Positions 31,801 through 37,901 of a stretch of DNA of 39,259 nt are shown here, piece after piece. A program made the translations under genes and the position numbers. Numbering within the stretch: position 1 is the stretch's first letter; each line of letters opens with the position of its first letter. Source of the stretch: a virus; the IMG/VR virus record IMGVR_UViG_3300005563_000063, positions 1-39,259 of that record. One strand, given 5' to 3'. The notes beneath the pieces were generated by a model, which did no database searches, had not been told where the DNA came from, and saw only the letters and a program-made list of their open reading frames with translations.

Positions 31801-33032
31801 GCGGCGCGGCGCGGCAGTACCAGCGCTTGCTCGACAAGTCCGGCGCGGACGTGGCCAAGCTCAAGGGCGGCGATGCTGCCGAGACGGAGAAGTTCTATCG
31901 CAAGGCGGTCAACGAGGCGCAGTTCTCCTACAACCTCACGCAGACGCCCGTCTACGCGAACACGCCGGTCGGCAAGTTCCTGCTGAAGTATCAGAAGTTC
32001 GGCCTTCAGATGTCGCGGTTCTACTGGCAGAACGTGATGGAGCCGTCCATCACGTCGCCGAATGCGCGTACGCTCGGCAACCTCCTGCGCTACTGGATCG
32101 CGGCAGCGGTAGGTGGCGGCCTGATCCTGTCGCTGCGGCAAAACCTGTTCGGCTATCAGAGCAGTGCGCCGGAGACGAGCGAAATCGAGAAGGCGTGGCA
32201 GGACAAGAAGTACCGCGACGCCATCACCCTCGCCGCGCATCGCGCGTGGGTGGGCAATCTCGCGATCGGCGGTCTCGGGTTCTTCTCCAACTATGTCCAG
32301 CTCGGGCAGGACATCGCGGACCGCCAGCGCGTGAAGAACCCGCTGAACCCACCCGGCATCGCGCCGATCGTCGGCCTCGCTAACCTCGGCCTCACGCTCT
32401 ACGACCAGAAGGGAACCGGCGTCAAGCGTGCGCTGGAAGAATTCGCCACGGCAAACGTGTCGGCCTACCGAACGGGCAAGCGCCTGCTGGGATTTGCGAC
32501 CGGCTCGGACAGTGCGGATCGCGACTATGCGTTCGCGAAGAAGATGACGCGCCGGTACGCGGACGATCGCAACATCGAGGCCAAGCGCCGCGCGCCGTCC
32601 GACATCATCGCGACGCCTATGACGCCCGTGAACAAGGACATCCACGACGCGCTGATCGTGGGCGATGCGAAGGAGGCCAAGCGCCTTGCGCGTGCCTACC
32701 TCGAATCGCTCGACACCGCGGCCGAGCAGAAGGCGGCGTGGAACAGCATGAAGGCCAGTGCCCGTGCGCGCCAGCCGACGCTCGTCAGCGTGTCCCCGTC
32801 CGCCGCCGAGCGCAGGGACTTCCTCGCGTGGGCGCGCGAGCACTTGGAGAAGCCCGAGTACGAGCGCATCACCCGCCTCGACGACACCTACCGCAACGCC
32901 GCGATTGAAGCGGGACTATTGCGGGAGGAGAATGCGGACAAGCTCGACCGCGCGGCCGGCAAGCGCGAGCAGGAGCGGCAGGAAAAGCTCTCGCCGGATG
33001 CGCTGGATAAGATGCTCGGAGACACCGAATGA
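28884..33032 (+). CDS. Large ejection (internal virion) protein, 1382 aa
   Basis: The longest gene. Its N-terminus has VDWSQF at 5-10 and again at 26-31, then PLAQFQP at 49-55. Residues about 210-360 are low-complexity Pro/Ala/Glu-rich. A Pro/Gly/Arg-rich linker (about 480-570) overlaps the nested gene at 30328. From about residue 575 a large helical region follows (VLKRSPEFRPLGEAVERHYD... GLQLGNPATSALNLIGGLFQ... TESINRMHAYMTAKAWLREA), resembling the helical domains of phage large internal or polyvalent proteins. Hydrophobic segment at about 1066-1085. Probably stored in the capsid and ejected with the DNA. No catalytic motif identified. Confidence 0.75.
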   Translation: MAPEVDWSQFTTEPPPEAAPATPEDVDWSQFTEQPPDFGNVQSGSASAPLAQFQPSAWERMKASARQIGDQMATGAQAILQGGDYEVAPDDPRQLVSDPAVFGRTVAGDVTGMAQIAYDYGTPAGITTKLAETFGAPKVDPVRALLGKQAEAVEFNPETMRAQSPRGEAFASGVGHLLAGYIPESRLAKSLDDLLSPEARAVMNGSREGRELALTGDLGPEAQGSATADEILSRAVAEQPRPPAVPERPAAEVVPAEAAESVPGETGIAVRGTESAPAPAPEAVLAPRAEIPEAAPAPSGEAVEVSELSPEDVPEEFRARLQQQETPTAEATPEELAAFERQRQPTEPDATFENNASGESAASLEAQHRIADEKAAGQTRALIEPNGEVRPLVGVDAVDTVARPGQVIVQRGIGKDDWTILSHGDNLPPRLAQARVNATRNRLDELHAAQNEDRGPLPGPIDTSTIPFESAQALPPRLRSAHARTVRSDTRPPAVAREVPQGSRTDRSGDVQFPPPEGRSIPERLRAGGEGAPPARPIPAEGGGRVEPPSGRLPPSGEGGNPRLPSRPGEIAKVRGIWDSAVDVLKRSPEFRPLGEAVERHYDTMQRREGEASKFLREAFADNRTLSDPLKRQRKADRDAFAEYQAAIQNGRTPPKLTPGAQKMVDAWRGFAEHSGAENQRVGVKVFDPKLGKSRPIGRAKDFFPRTLKREYADAMRDPGKHKAAWERMVGILKDKGVIDTDEEAGRFLRDHFDDTSSNDYFAGIEKARGEPLPEELYDYSTDAAVRYAKRWAERLSQIEAFGQKLGEYDKDLFDVFKGKTTDEGTKAYIDAVGKLVYNVRSKDDFARFAQTLNTIATGLQLGNPATSALNLIGGLFQNASTFGVSNMIRGLADLRQLSKAIKDAHDIGILRGDFLDLLHDNEVMDVPRIASNATKVALSVGGYNLTESINRMHAYMTAKAWLREALKAKPGSGAARQYQRLLDKSGADVAKLKGGDAAETEKFYRKAVNEAQFSYNLTQTPVYANTPVGKFLLKYQKFGLQMSRFYWQNVMEPSITSPNARTLGNLLRYWIAAAVGGGLILSLRQNLFGYQSSAPETSEIEKAWQDKKYRDAITLAAHRAWVGNLAIGGLGFFSNYVQLGQDIADRQRVKNPLNPPGIAPIVGLANLGLTLYDQKGTGVKRALEEFATANVSAYRTGKRLLGFATGSDSADRDYAFAKKMTRRYADDRNIEAKRRAPSDIIATPMTPVNKDIHDALIVGDAKEAKRLARAYLESLDTAAEQKAAWNSMKASARARQPTLVSVSPSAAERRDFLAWAREHLEKPEYERITRLDDTYRNAAIEAGLLREENADKLDRAAGKREQERQEKLSPDALDKMLGDTE
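30328..30522 (+). CDS. Nested 64-aa gene inside the large ejection gene (+1 frame)
   Basis: The ATG at 30328 is preceded by GAGGAG at 30317-30322, an ideal Shine-Dalgarno spacing. The protein starts MPAQYEAIRDRLLSQGKSRK then EAERIAAATFN, which resembles free-standing small phage proteins of the 'Y.AIRD.L...G.S...A.RIAAA.FN' type. It ends HRPLAQFQPKAADE, with PLAQF at 53-57, the motif of the surrounding virion proteins. By hand count, third positions are about 83% G/C in this frame but about 47% in the host gene's frame over the same bases, so the nested frame looks like the coding one. It is probably translated from its own start. Confidence 0.7.
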   Translation: MPAQYEAIRDRLLSQGKSRKEAERIAAATFNSRRPKGAPSLNDYVQAEKEHRPLAQFQPKAADE

Positions 33033-33379
33033 ACGTCGTCACCGCCAACCCGTACGTAAGCCCCAGCTCCCAGCCACAATCGTCCGTCATGCAACAGTTC
33101 CCTGACTCAGGAGTCCAAGCCATGCCCCTCATGCCCACCATGCAGCCTCCGCAGGCGCCCGGTATGACGCCGGGCCAGCGCGCCATCGCCAACTACCGGA
33201 TGAACCCCAACGCCCCGCGCCTCGGCCCCACGTCGCCCGGCATGGCGCCGACGCCGGCCACGATGCCCGTGCAGGGCCAGCCGGCCCCGAGCATGGGGAC
33301 GAACGCGGGCGCGATGGGCGCAGGCCGGATTCGTCCGCCCTCGCCGAACTCGCTCCGCCCCGGCTACCGGACGCGCTGA
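33029..33379 (+). CDS. Disordered Pro/Met-rich virion-region protein
   Basis: 116 aa, ATGA overlap with the 1382-aa gene after CTCGGAGACACCGA. Almost entirely Pro, Met, Gln, Ala and Gly (MPLMPTMQPPQAPGMTPGQR) and predicted disordered. VMQQF at residues 20-24 is a possible divergent copy of the block motif. Probably a structural accessory of the ejection complex. Confidence 0.6.
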   Translation: MNVVTANPYVSPSSQPQSSVMQQFPDSGVQAMPLMPTMQPPQAPGMTPGQRAIANYRMNPNAPRLGPTSPGMAPTPATMPVQGQPAPSMGTNAGAMGAGRIRPPSPNSLRPGYRTR

Positions 33380-33380
33380 C

Positions 33381-33911
33381 GTGAGCTGGCTAACGGATGG
33401 GCCGCTGAGCCGCGTGGGAGGCGATTCCTACGCCGCGCAGGGTGCGCGCGCAGGTGCCGCCGCGGGTCCGCTCGGAATGGCCGCAGGCGCGCTCGGAGGC
33501 TGGCTGTACGGCCGCTATCAGGCGGGTCGGTTGCAGGACATGTTCCAGCAGAACAACCAGTCGTTCAGCGAGCGACAGGGATCGCGCACGAATTGGGACT
33601 TGCAAGGCGACTCCCCGCTCGCGCAATTCGGCAACTTCGGCCACGGCTCTCCGGCCGACATTCCGGACGGCGGCAACATCGGCACCGAACTCGGGATCAC
33701 CGACTGGAGCCAGCCGGACACGAACGAGGACGACAAGCCGCAGCACGAGAGCTTGAAGGAGTCGCGCGAGAACGACTCTCGCGCGTTCGCGCTACAGGGC
33801 GTCTCCAACTTCCTCGTCGGCGGCCAGCCCGTCATCAACGGAAGTCGCGGCTACGGCGCTTTCGGCGGAAGCGGGCAGGGCTATTTTCAGGGTCGCAAGC
33901 CCGGCAAGTAG
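33381..33911 (+). CDS. Last late gene: Gly/Ala-rich protein with PLAQF
   Basis: 176 aa. GTG start, one base after the previous stop. A Gly/Ala-rich hydrophobic stretch (residues about 21-45, GARAGAAAGPLGMAAGALGG) is followed by a Gln-rich part, PLAQFGNFGHG at 79-89, and DWSQ at 108-111, echoing the VDWSQF repeats of the 1382-aa protein. It ends Gly/Tyr-rich (GYGAFGGSGQGYFQGRKPGK), like the GGGYG tail of the 26971 product. The leftward gene 33792-34040 overlaps its 3' end. Confidence 0.65.
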   Translation: MSWLTDGPLSRVGGDSYAAQGARAGAAAGPLGMAAGALGGWLYGRYQAGRLQDMFQQNNQSFSERQGSRTNWDLQGDSPLAQFGNFGHGSPADIPDGGNIGTELGITDWSQPDTNEDDKPQHESLKESRENDSRAFALQGVSNFLVGGQPVINGSRGYGAFGGSGQGYFQGRKPGK

Positions 33912-34040
33912 GGGCCATGCAATCGCCCAGTCTGTTGCATCGTATACGGGCCATCGAGCTATCGTCCTGACCCTACGGGTGCCACCAACGTCGTTGCCAT
34001 CCAAGTACTGCCACGGCCACTCACTTAGCTCGCGCTTCAT
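33792..34040 (-). CDS. Possible last gene of the leftward unit, antisense to the final late gene
   Basis: 82 aa. The ATG overlaps the previous stop as ATGA with GGAGGTGGAGGG just upstream, so initiation signals are strong. The first 45 residues (MKRELSEWPWQYLDGNDVGG...) are encoded in otherwise non-coding DNA. The last 120 bases run antisense to the end of 33381-33911, giving a low-complexity Ala-rich tail. It could be real with a convergent overlap, or the tail may be read-through of a formerly shorter gene. Confidence 0.45.
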   Translation of the reverse strand: MKRELSEWPWQYLDGNDVGGTRRVRTIARWPVYDATDWAIAWPLLAGLATLKIALPASAESAVAATSVDDGLAADEEVGDAL

Positions 34041-34429
34041 CCCTCCACCTCCTCTGTCTGCAACCCGATCGACCGCGCCACCCGATCCCGCGCCACGCGC
34101 AGGTGGAAGTAGTAGCGCGTCCTGCCCAAGTTCTCCCCCATCCGCCGGAGCTGGTAGAGCTTCGATTCCAGCGGTTGGCCGGGCTTCTGGTACTCCAGCA
34201 TGAGGACGAGCGCCGGCACGCGGTGGCCGTCCTTCTGCATCGCCTCGTACACGGTCTGCACCTCGTCGGCCGGCGTGTTCAGCACGATGCGACCGAGCCC
34301 CTGTGGCGCACGTCCGCCCCACTTTACGAGCGAGGCGATCGGCGACGCCATGTCGTGCAGCTCGTAGCGCGATCCGCCGTACTCGCGCCCCCACTCCTCC
34401 AAGCGGTCCTCCAGCTCACGGCTGCGCAT
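34037..34429 (-). CDS. Possible late antitermination / sigma-like regulator
   Basis: 130 aa from ATG at 34429, chosen for GGAGG seven bases upstream; a TTG 18 bases further out is the alternative. It starts MRSRELEDRLEEWGREYGGS and ends with a helix-turn-helix-like segment (LYQLRRMGENLGRTRYYFHL RVARDRVARSIG). This layout recalls late-gene antiterminators of the ArpU/Q-like type found in prophages. If so, it would let polymerase pass the 9488 and perhaps the 21276 terminators. Tentative. Confidence 0.5.
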   Translation of the reverse strand: MRSRELEDRLEEWGREYGGSRYELHDMASPIASLVKWGGRAPQGLGRIVLNTPADEVQTVYEAMQKDGHRVPALVLMLEYQKPGQPLESKLYQLRRMGENLGRTRYYFHLRVARDRVARSIGLQTEEVEG

Positions 34430-34607
34430 CGGTGGCCTCCACGACAACAGTTTCGACGAATTTCAGAAGCCACCTCATTTGCAAACTCATACCGAATGAA
34501 TTCGGCATAGCTTCTGCTACCACTTCGTTCCATGTCGTGCGCCCGATTTTGCGTAGCAATCGTCTTTCCAAACCATCCTCTATGTTTGTATTATCCTGCA
34601 CGCTCAC
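34416..34607 (-). CDS. 63-aa hypothetical protein
   Basis: GTG in a GTGA overlap with the RuvC-like gene, AAAGGAGGAT upstream. Helical (IEDGLERRLLRKIGRTTWNE, MSLQMRWLLKFVETVVVEAT). Lower GC than its neighbours. Overlaps the next gene by 14 bases. No family recognised. Confidence 0.6.
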   Translation of the reverse strand: MSVQDNTNIEDGLERRLLRKIGRTTWNEVVAEAMPNSFGMSLQMRWLLKFVETVVVEATDAQP

Positions 34608-35053
34608 CCATCCTCCTTTGCCGTGATCGCCATGGCCAGTGCTGCCCACATGTGGGACTTGACGGAGTAGAGCGGCCCCGGCGCTTTCTTGCTGCCGATC
34701 GCGCGCTCCTTCCCGCCGTACAGGTCGATCAACCGCTGCCGGACGGCGGCATCGTTCGCCCGCGGCGTGTTGCACAAGTGCAGCAGCACGCGCTTGCGGG
34801 GGATCAGCAGCACCGATTCCGGATCGCGTGATGCCTGCTGGAATCGACCGATCCACCTGACGGTCGCAAAGACCTCCTCCCCGACCGGCATGCCGTAGCT
34901 CGCGACGTTCTCGATCGCGAACCGATCGCAGACGATGTGCGGCACCCACGCGAGCAGCCCGGCGTTGTCGGACACGCCCGCAGCGATCGCCTCGTCGTCC
35001 AGCATGCACCAACCAGACTGCGTGGGGCCGGGGTCAATCGCGCAGATTTTCAT
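34604..35053 (-). CDS. RuvC-like Holliday junction resolvase
   Basis: 149 aa from ATG at 35053 (a GTG six bases upstream is possible). MKICAIDPGPTQSGW gives catalytic Asp7 of the RNase H/RuvC fold. FAIENVASYGMPVGEEVFAT supplies Glu48. HLCNTPRANDAAVRQRLIDL with Asp101, and PGPLYSVKSHMWAALAMAIT with His134, complete the phage RuvC-like pattern. It should cut branched DNA during recombination or before packaging. It is near the exonuclease and SSB-like genes. Confidence 0.88.
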   Translation of the reverse strand: MKICAIDPGPTQSGWCMLDDEAIAAGVSDNAGLLAWVPHIVCDRFAIENVASYGMPVGEEVFATVRWIGRFQQASRDPESVLLIPRKRVLLHLCNTPRANDAAVRQRLIDLYGGKERAIGSKKAPGPLYSVKSHMWAALAMAITAKEDG

Positions 35054-35201
35054 CGACACGTCCCGCCATCGTCATTTGTATCCAACGGGCCTCGCTGCGC
35101 ATATGGAAAACGATTTTATCGTTTTCTTCGGAAAGTCCGTCGACTCCGAATCCACGGAGCCACGGATGACTTTCAATTCCCGTCTGTTCTTTTGCGCTCA
35201 C
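35034..35201 (-). CDS. 55-aa hypothetical protein between exonuclease and resolvase
   Basis: GTG overlaps the exonuclease stop (GTGA) with GGAGGTGAAGG upstream; the 3' end overlaps the RuvC-like start by 20 bases. Starts MSAKEQTGIESHPWLRGFGV. Its coding sequence includes the AT-rich inverted repeat at 35106-35126. Function unknown; supported by tight coupling on both sides. Confidence 0.6.
   Translation of the reverse strand: MSAKEQTGIESHPWLRGFGVDGLSEENDKIVFHMRSEARWIQMTMAGRVDENLRD
35106..35126. repeat. Perfect AT-rich inverted repeat
   Basis: GAAAACGAT (35106-35114) and ATCGTTTTC (35118-35126) are perfect 9-base arms around TTT. It is AT-rich in a GC-rich genome and lies within the 55-aa gene. 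No U-tract follows on either strand, so it is not a standard terminator. It may be a protein-binding site or chance. Confidence 0.5.
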
Positions 35202-35947
35202 CCTTCACCTCCCGGATAGTGCTTGTGCATGCAGCGCCACAGGTGCAGCGCTGCTCGGAAAATCTCCCATCCCTCTTGCATCTCGTCCGCGCTCCATACG
35301 TGCGCGCGGACGTGCCCCGGATGCGTCCGGCTGACGAACAGGTTAGCCCCCTCGCGCAAGGTCAGGCGAAGCCCTGCGCTGTACGCGGCGAGCTGCCGGT
35401 GTTGGTCGTACGCCAGCCGCTTGTCGTCCTCCGGCCCGACGTTCGCGCCCTTGAAGTCAACGACGATCCCAGTGTCCGGCGAGTGCAGGTCGCAGCACCC
35501 GCCGAACCCGCGCGGATCGCCGAACGTCTGTTCGGTCTGCCAATCCGTGACGCCGGGGAACAGCTCGGCCAGCTTCGCGTGTACCGCATCCACATGCGGC
35601 CGGTACGCGTCCGGGTAGGAGCGATTGAGGAAGCTGCGCTCGATCGCCTTGTGGATGCGCGTCCCTTCCTGCGCCGCCTCCCGCGCCTCCCGCGAGGCGT
35701 CCGAGCGGATGCGAGCGAGGTACGCCGCATCCGGCTCGTCCGTCCGCTTGGGGAGCGTGAGCGCGGCGAGGATGGACTGGTCCAGCTTCCACCGCTCCAG
35801 TCCCGGCTTGGCGATCACCGCCAACACCTCGGACACGCTCGGCAGCAGGTTCAGCGCCCGTGCGTCCCGCAGCGTGGTCCCGCGCAGGAACCCGTTGCGG
35901 GCACGCACGTAGTGCATCGGCTTGCCGTCGAGCGTGTACCAGTGCAT
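35198..35947 (-). CDS. PD-(D/E)XK exonuclease (lambda Exo/RecB-like nuclease)
   Basis: 249 aa, AGAGGA upstream of ATG. The nuclease motifs occur in order: EGTRIHKAIE (94-103, motif with Gly95 and His99), Glu139, Asp153 (CCDLHSP), Asp164-Phe-Lys166 (VVDFKG) and QLAAYSAGL (185-193, the Q...Y motif). This is the Cas4/RecB-type branch of PD-(D/E)XK nucleases used by phages for recombination. An annealase (Redbeta/RecT/ERF) was not recognised, so it may work with the SSB-like protein upstream and NinB. Confidence 0.88.
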   Translation of the reverse strand: MHWYTLDGKPMHYVRARNGFLRGTTLRDARALNLLPSVSEVLAVIAKPGLERWKLDQSILAALTLPKRTDEPDAAYLARIRSDASREAREAAQEGTRIHKAIERSFLNRSYPDAYRPHVDAVHAKLAELFPGVTDWQTEQTFGDPRGFGGCCDLHSPDTGIVVDFKGANVGPEDDKRLAYDQHRQLAAYSAGLRLTLREGANLFVSRTHPGHVRAHVWSADEMQEGWEIFRAALHLWRCMHKHYPGGEG

Positions 35948-36005
35948 CCGTCAATCCTCTAGCAGAGTGATACGTGGTCCGTTCGGACCGCTGATCGCAT
36001 CACCC

Positions 36006-36617
36006 TCAACTAAAAGGCACTTCATCATCGATGAACTCGGCCGCTTCCGCGCTCGACACTTCCCGCTGTTCGACCAACTGCGCGTCGATCTTCTTGCGCA
36101 GCCACTCGGGCAGGCGGTCGTAGGCGGACACGTCGCCCGGCGTGTAGACGATCGGCTTGTTCTCGGGACCATCCGGCACGGGCATGCCCTTCGGCACGGG
36201 CGAGATGCCCTTGATGTTGGCGTAGGTCTTGCCGTTGCCTCCGGCCTCGTGCACGACCGTAATCATGCAGGGGTTGCCGACCACCTTGGCGATGTCGAAA
36301 TCGGCGGCTTCCGCGTCGGTGAACGGGCGCCCTCGCCAGCTCTCCAGATGCTGGCGCAAGAACGCCTTGGAGGACATGGACGCCGTGTAGGTCGAGCCGA
36401 TCACCATCGGCGCTTCGATCTGCCGGCCATCCTTCTCGTACTCGGTGCGCTCGTTCGGCGTCTCGAAGCGCAGATGGAGCTGGTGTTTTGGTTTCGGGAA
36501 GCGGCCGGCGCCGGGCTGCAAGCCCAAGTCGACAACGGCGATGCAGAAGGCCAGATGCGAGCCGGCGGGGACGAGCTTGAAGTCGGTGCCGCCAGAAACG
36601 GGGTACTTGAGTGGCAT
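36006..36617 (-). CDS. SSB-like / DUF669-type phage protein
   Basis: 203 aa. MPLKYPVSGGTDFKLVPAGS, FCIAVVDLGLQPGAG, KHQLHLRFETPNER, then GSTYTASMSSKAFLRQHLES and WRGRPFTDAEAADFDIAKVV, GNPCMITVVHE form a pattern I know from phage proteins encoded next to Exo-type nucleases and treated as ssDNA-binding (OB-fold, DUF669-like). The C-terminus is acidic and ends EAAEFIDDEVPFS, a tail like that of SSB. Probably coats ssDNA and recruits partners. Confidence 0.7.
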   Translation of the reverse strand: MPLKYPVSGGTDFKLVPAGSHLAFCIAVVDLGLQPGAGRFPKPKHQLHLRFETPNERTEYEKDGRQIEAPMVIGSTYTASMSSKAFLRQHLESWRGRPFTDAEAADFDIAKVVGNPCMITVVHEAGGNGKTYANIKGISPVPKGMPVPDGPENKPIVYTPGDVSAYDRLPEWLRKKIDAQLVEQREVSSAEAAEFIDDEVPFS

Positions 36618-36644
36618 GTTCGTAGGTCTCGTGTGTGTGTTCGT

Positions 36645-36821
36645 TTAGGGCTTTGTTTCTGTACTCGGATCATCCTTGGCAATAACGATGTTGCGGATAA
36701 CACCGAATACACATTCAAAGTTTGGTTCAGTAGGTGTATCGAAGTCGGGCAACGAGCGGAGCATGTCCTCCCATTCTGTGTCTGGTCCGATTCTCCGTTC
36801 CGGTGGTTGCTTGCCGGTCAT
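36645..36821 (-). CDS. 58-aa hypothetical protein
   Basis: ATG with AACAGGAGAG upstream, 15 bases after the previous gene. Acidic (TEWEDMLRSLPDFDTPTEPN) with a short strand FECVFGVIRNIVIAKDD. Lower GC than its surroundings. No family recognised. Confidence 0.6.
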   Translation of the reverse strand: MTGKQPPERRIGPDTEWEDMLRSLPDFDTPTEPNFECVFGVIRNIVIAKDDPSTETKP

Positions 36822-36836
36822 CACACACTCTCCTGT

Positions 36837-36998
36837 TCAGCCAAGGTCGGAACAGTCCTCGTCCGACCAGTCGTCTGCGGACGCCGCTTCCATGTCGGCG
36901 TACTCGCGTCCTTGCAGGTAGTCGGCGAGCACCTTCCGTTGCCGCTCGCGGGTTTCTTCGAGGTGCCGCAGCACCTCACTCGGGCTAGACCAATTCAT
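36837..36998 (-). CDS. 53-aa hypothetical protein
   Basis: ATG with GGAGGAGTTGGGCG upstream, overlapping the previous gene by 14 bases. A charged helix (SEVLRHLEETRERQRKVLAD) followed by an acidic end (ADDWSDEDCSDLG). No family recognised. Confidence 0.6.
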   Translation of the reverse strand: MNWSSPSEVLRHLEETRERQRKVLADYLQGREYADMEAASADDWSDEDCSDLG

Positions 36999-37137
36999 CG
37001 CCCAACTCCTCCTCCATGTTGTTACGCAGCGCTAGCAGATGTTCAGGAATAGGTTGCGTTACCCCGATACCAATGCGGCCAGGAAATACGACAAGCCAGT
37101 TACAGTCTGTGACCTCCTTCACTGTGGAGGCATTCAC
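36985..37137 (-). CDS. 50-aa hypothetical protein
   Basis: GTG in a GTGA overlap. MNASTVKEVTDCNWLVVFPG then RIGIGVTQPIPEHLLALRNN, ending in an acidic helix (MEEELGDELV). A longer upstream reading in this frame overlaps real genes and is rejected. Function unknown. Confidence 0.6.
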   Translation of the reverse strand: MNASTVKEVTDCNWLVVFPGRIGIGVTQPIPEHLLALRNNMEEELGDELV

Positions 37138-37340
37138 GACACCACCACCAACGCACGATGCCGCGGAATCTCCGCCATGCGGCCGAGGATGCGGCGCTTT
37201 GCCACCACGCCGCGCGCTTCCTGCTCCATCACCTGCGGGTCGTCCCGATTGATGCGCGCCTCGTACAGCCGGCGGCGCTCGCTCGGGTCCAGCGATCGGC
37301 AGTCCTCCCACGTACGGGCACGGACAACGCTTGCGTTCAC
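37134..37340 (-). CDS. 68-aa hypothetical protein
   Basis: GTG overlapping the DnaT-like stop (GGAGGTGCGCCGTGA). Helical and charged (TWEDCRSLDPSERRRLYEAR, VMEQEARGVVAKRRILGRMA). The first four residues, MNAS, match those of the following gene. No family recognised. Confidence 0.6.
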   Translation of the reverse strand: MNASVVRARTWEDCRSLDPSERRRLYEARINRDDPQVMEQEARGVVAKRRILGRMAEIPRHRALVVVS

Positions 37341-37738
37341 GGCGCACCTCCTTTCAAGTCTCCTACCTTCATGCGTTCGAGGGCGCCGATCGCCGCTTCC
37401 GTGCGCGACGCAGGCGGCATCCGGCCGCTCATCGATCGGGCGTTGCGAATCCAGTTCTTGAACGTCGCATTCCAGTCGAGCTTGCGGCCATCCTTCCCCG
37501 GCTTGGCGCACCAGTAGTCGCGGAACGCGTCGAGCTGCTGCTGGATCACGAGGTCCGGCCGCTCGTCCATCGCCCACCGCCACGTTAGGCTGCTCGGCGT
37601 CCAGTCCGGCCGCAGGCGCGATCCACGCGCGTTCGACAGGCTCGCGATGCCGTCGTCCACCGCCCGCGCCAGCTCGGCCGGTATGTGCTCCCTGCACTGC
37701 CGTAGCAGGTCCGCGATGTACTCGTCATGCGCACTCAC
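37337..37738 (-). CDS. DnaT-like replication protein
   Basis: 133 aa, GTG after GGGAGGTAACCC. Residues 44-100 (PDWTPSSLTWRWAMDERPDL, then QLDAFRDYWCAKPGKDGRKL, DWNATFKNWIRNAR) match the DnaT C-terminal domain (PF17948-like), found in phage replication and primosome-loading proteins. It probably binds ssDNA and helps load the host DnaB helicase. The domain is complete; a larger N-terminal initiator domain is absent. Confidence 0.8.
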   Translation of the reverse strand: MSAHDEYIADLLRQCREHIPAELARAVDDGIASLSNARGSRLRPDWTPSSLTWRWAMDERPDLVIQQQLDAFRDYWCAKPGKDGRKLDWNATFKNWIRNARSMSGRMPPASRTEAAIGALERMKVGDLKGGAP

Positions 37739-37901
37739 GGGTTACCTCCCAGCGGAATATCGAATACACGAGCCATGTAGCGCCGTCGCTTAGAGCGCAT
37801 TCGTCTGCGACTACACGCCCGGTTCGATCCATAACACACGCTTCATCCATTGTCTCGCTTATCTTCGTCGCATCACGACTCGAACGCGGGGGCGTATCCA
37901 T
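37725..37901 (-). CDS. 58-aa hypothetical protein
   Basis: ATG at 37901, inside the end of the DUF6745 gene, with GAGGTGAGGAGG abutting it; stop overlaps the DnaT-like gene by 14 bases. Reads MDTPPRSSRDATKISETMDE ... GATWLVYSIFRWEVTREC. The spacing of the Shine-Dalgarno is unusually short. Moderate support. Confidence 0.5.
   Translation of the reverse strand: MDTPPRSSRDATKISETMDEACVMDRTGRVVADECALSDGATWLVYSIFRWEVTRECA

Noticed and set aside
30456-32843. 795-aa minus-strand frame opposite the large ejection gene
   Set aside because: Antisense shadow; Arg/Leu/Val-rich with no domain. Unlike the nested plus-strand gene at 30328, it has no Shine-Dalgarno and no shared motif.
35951-36028. 25-aa frame (MMKCLLVEGDAISGPNGPRI...) before the exonuclease
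   Set aside because: No clear Shine-Dalgarno and no overlap with its neighbours. A leader peptide is possible, but nothing beyond the open frame supports it.
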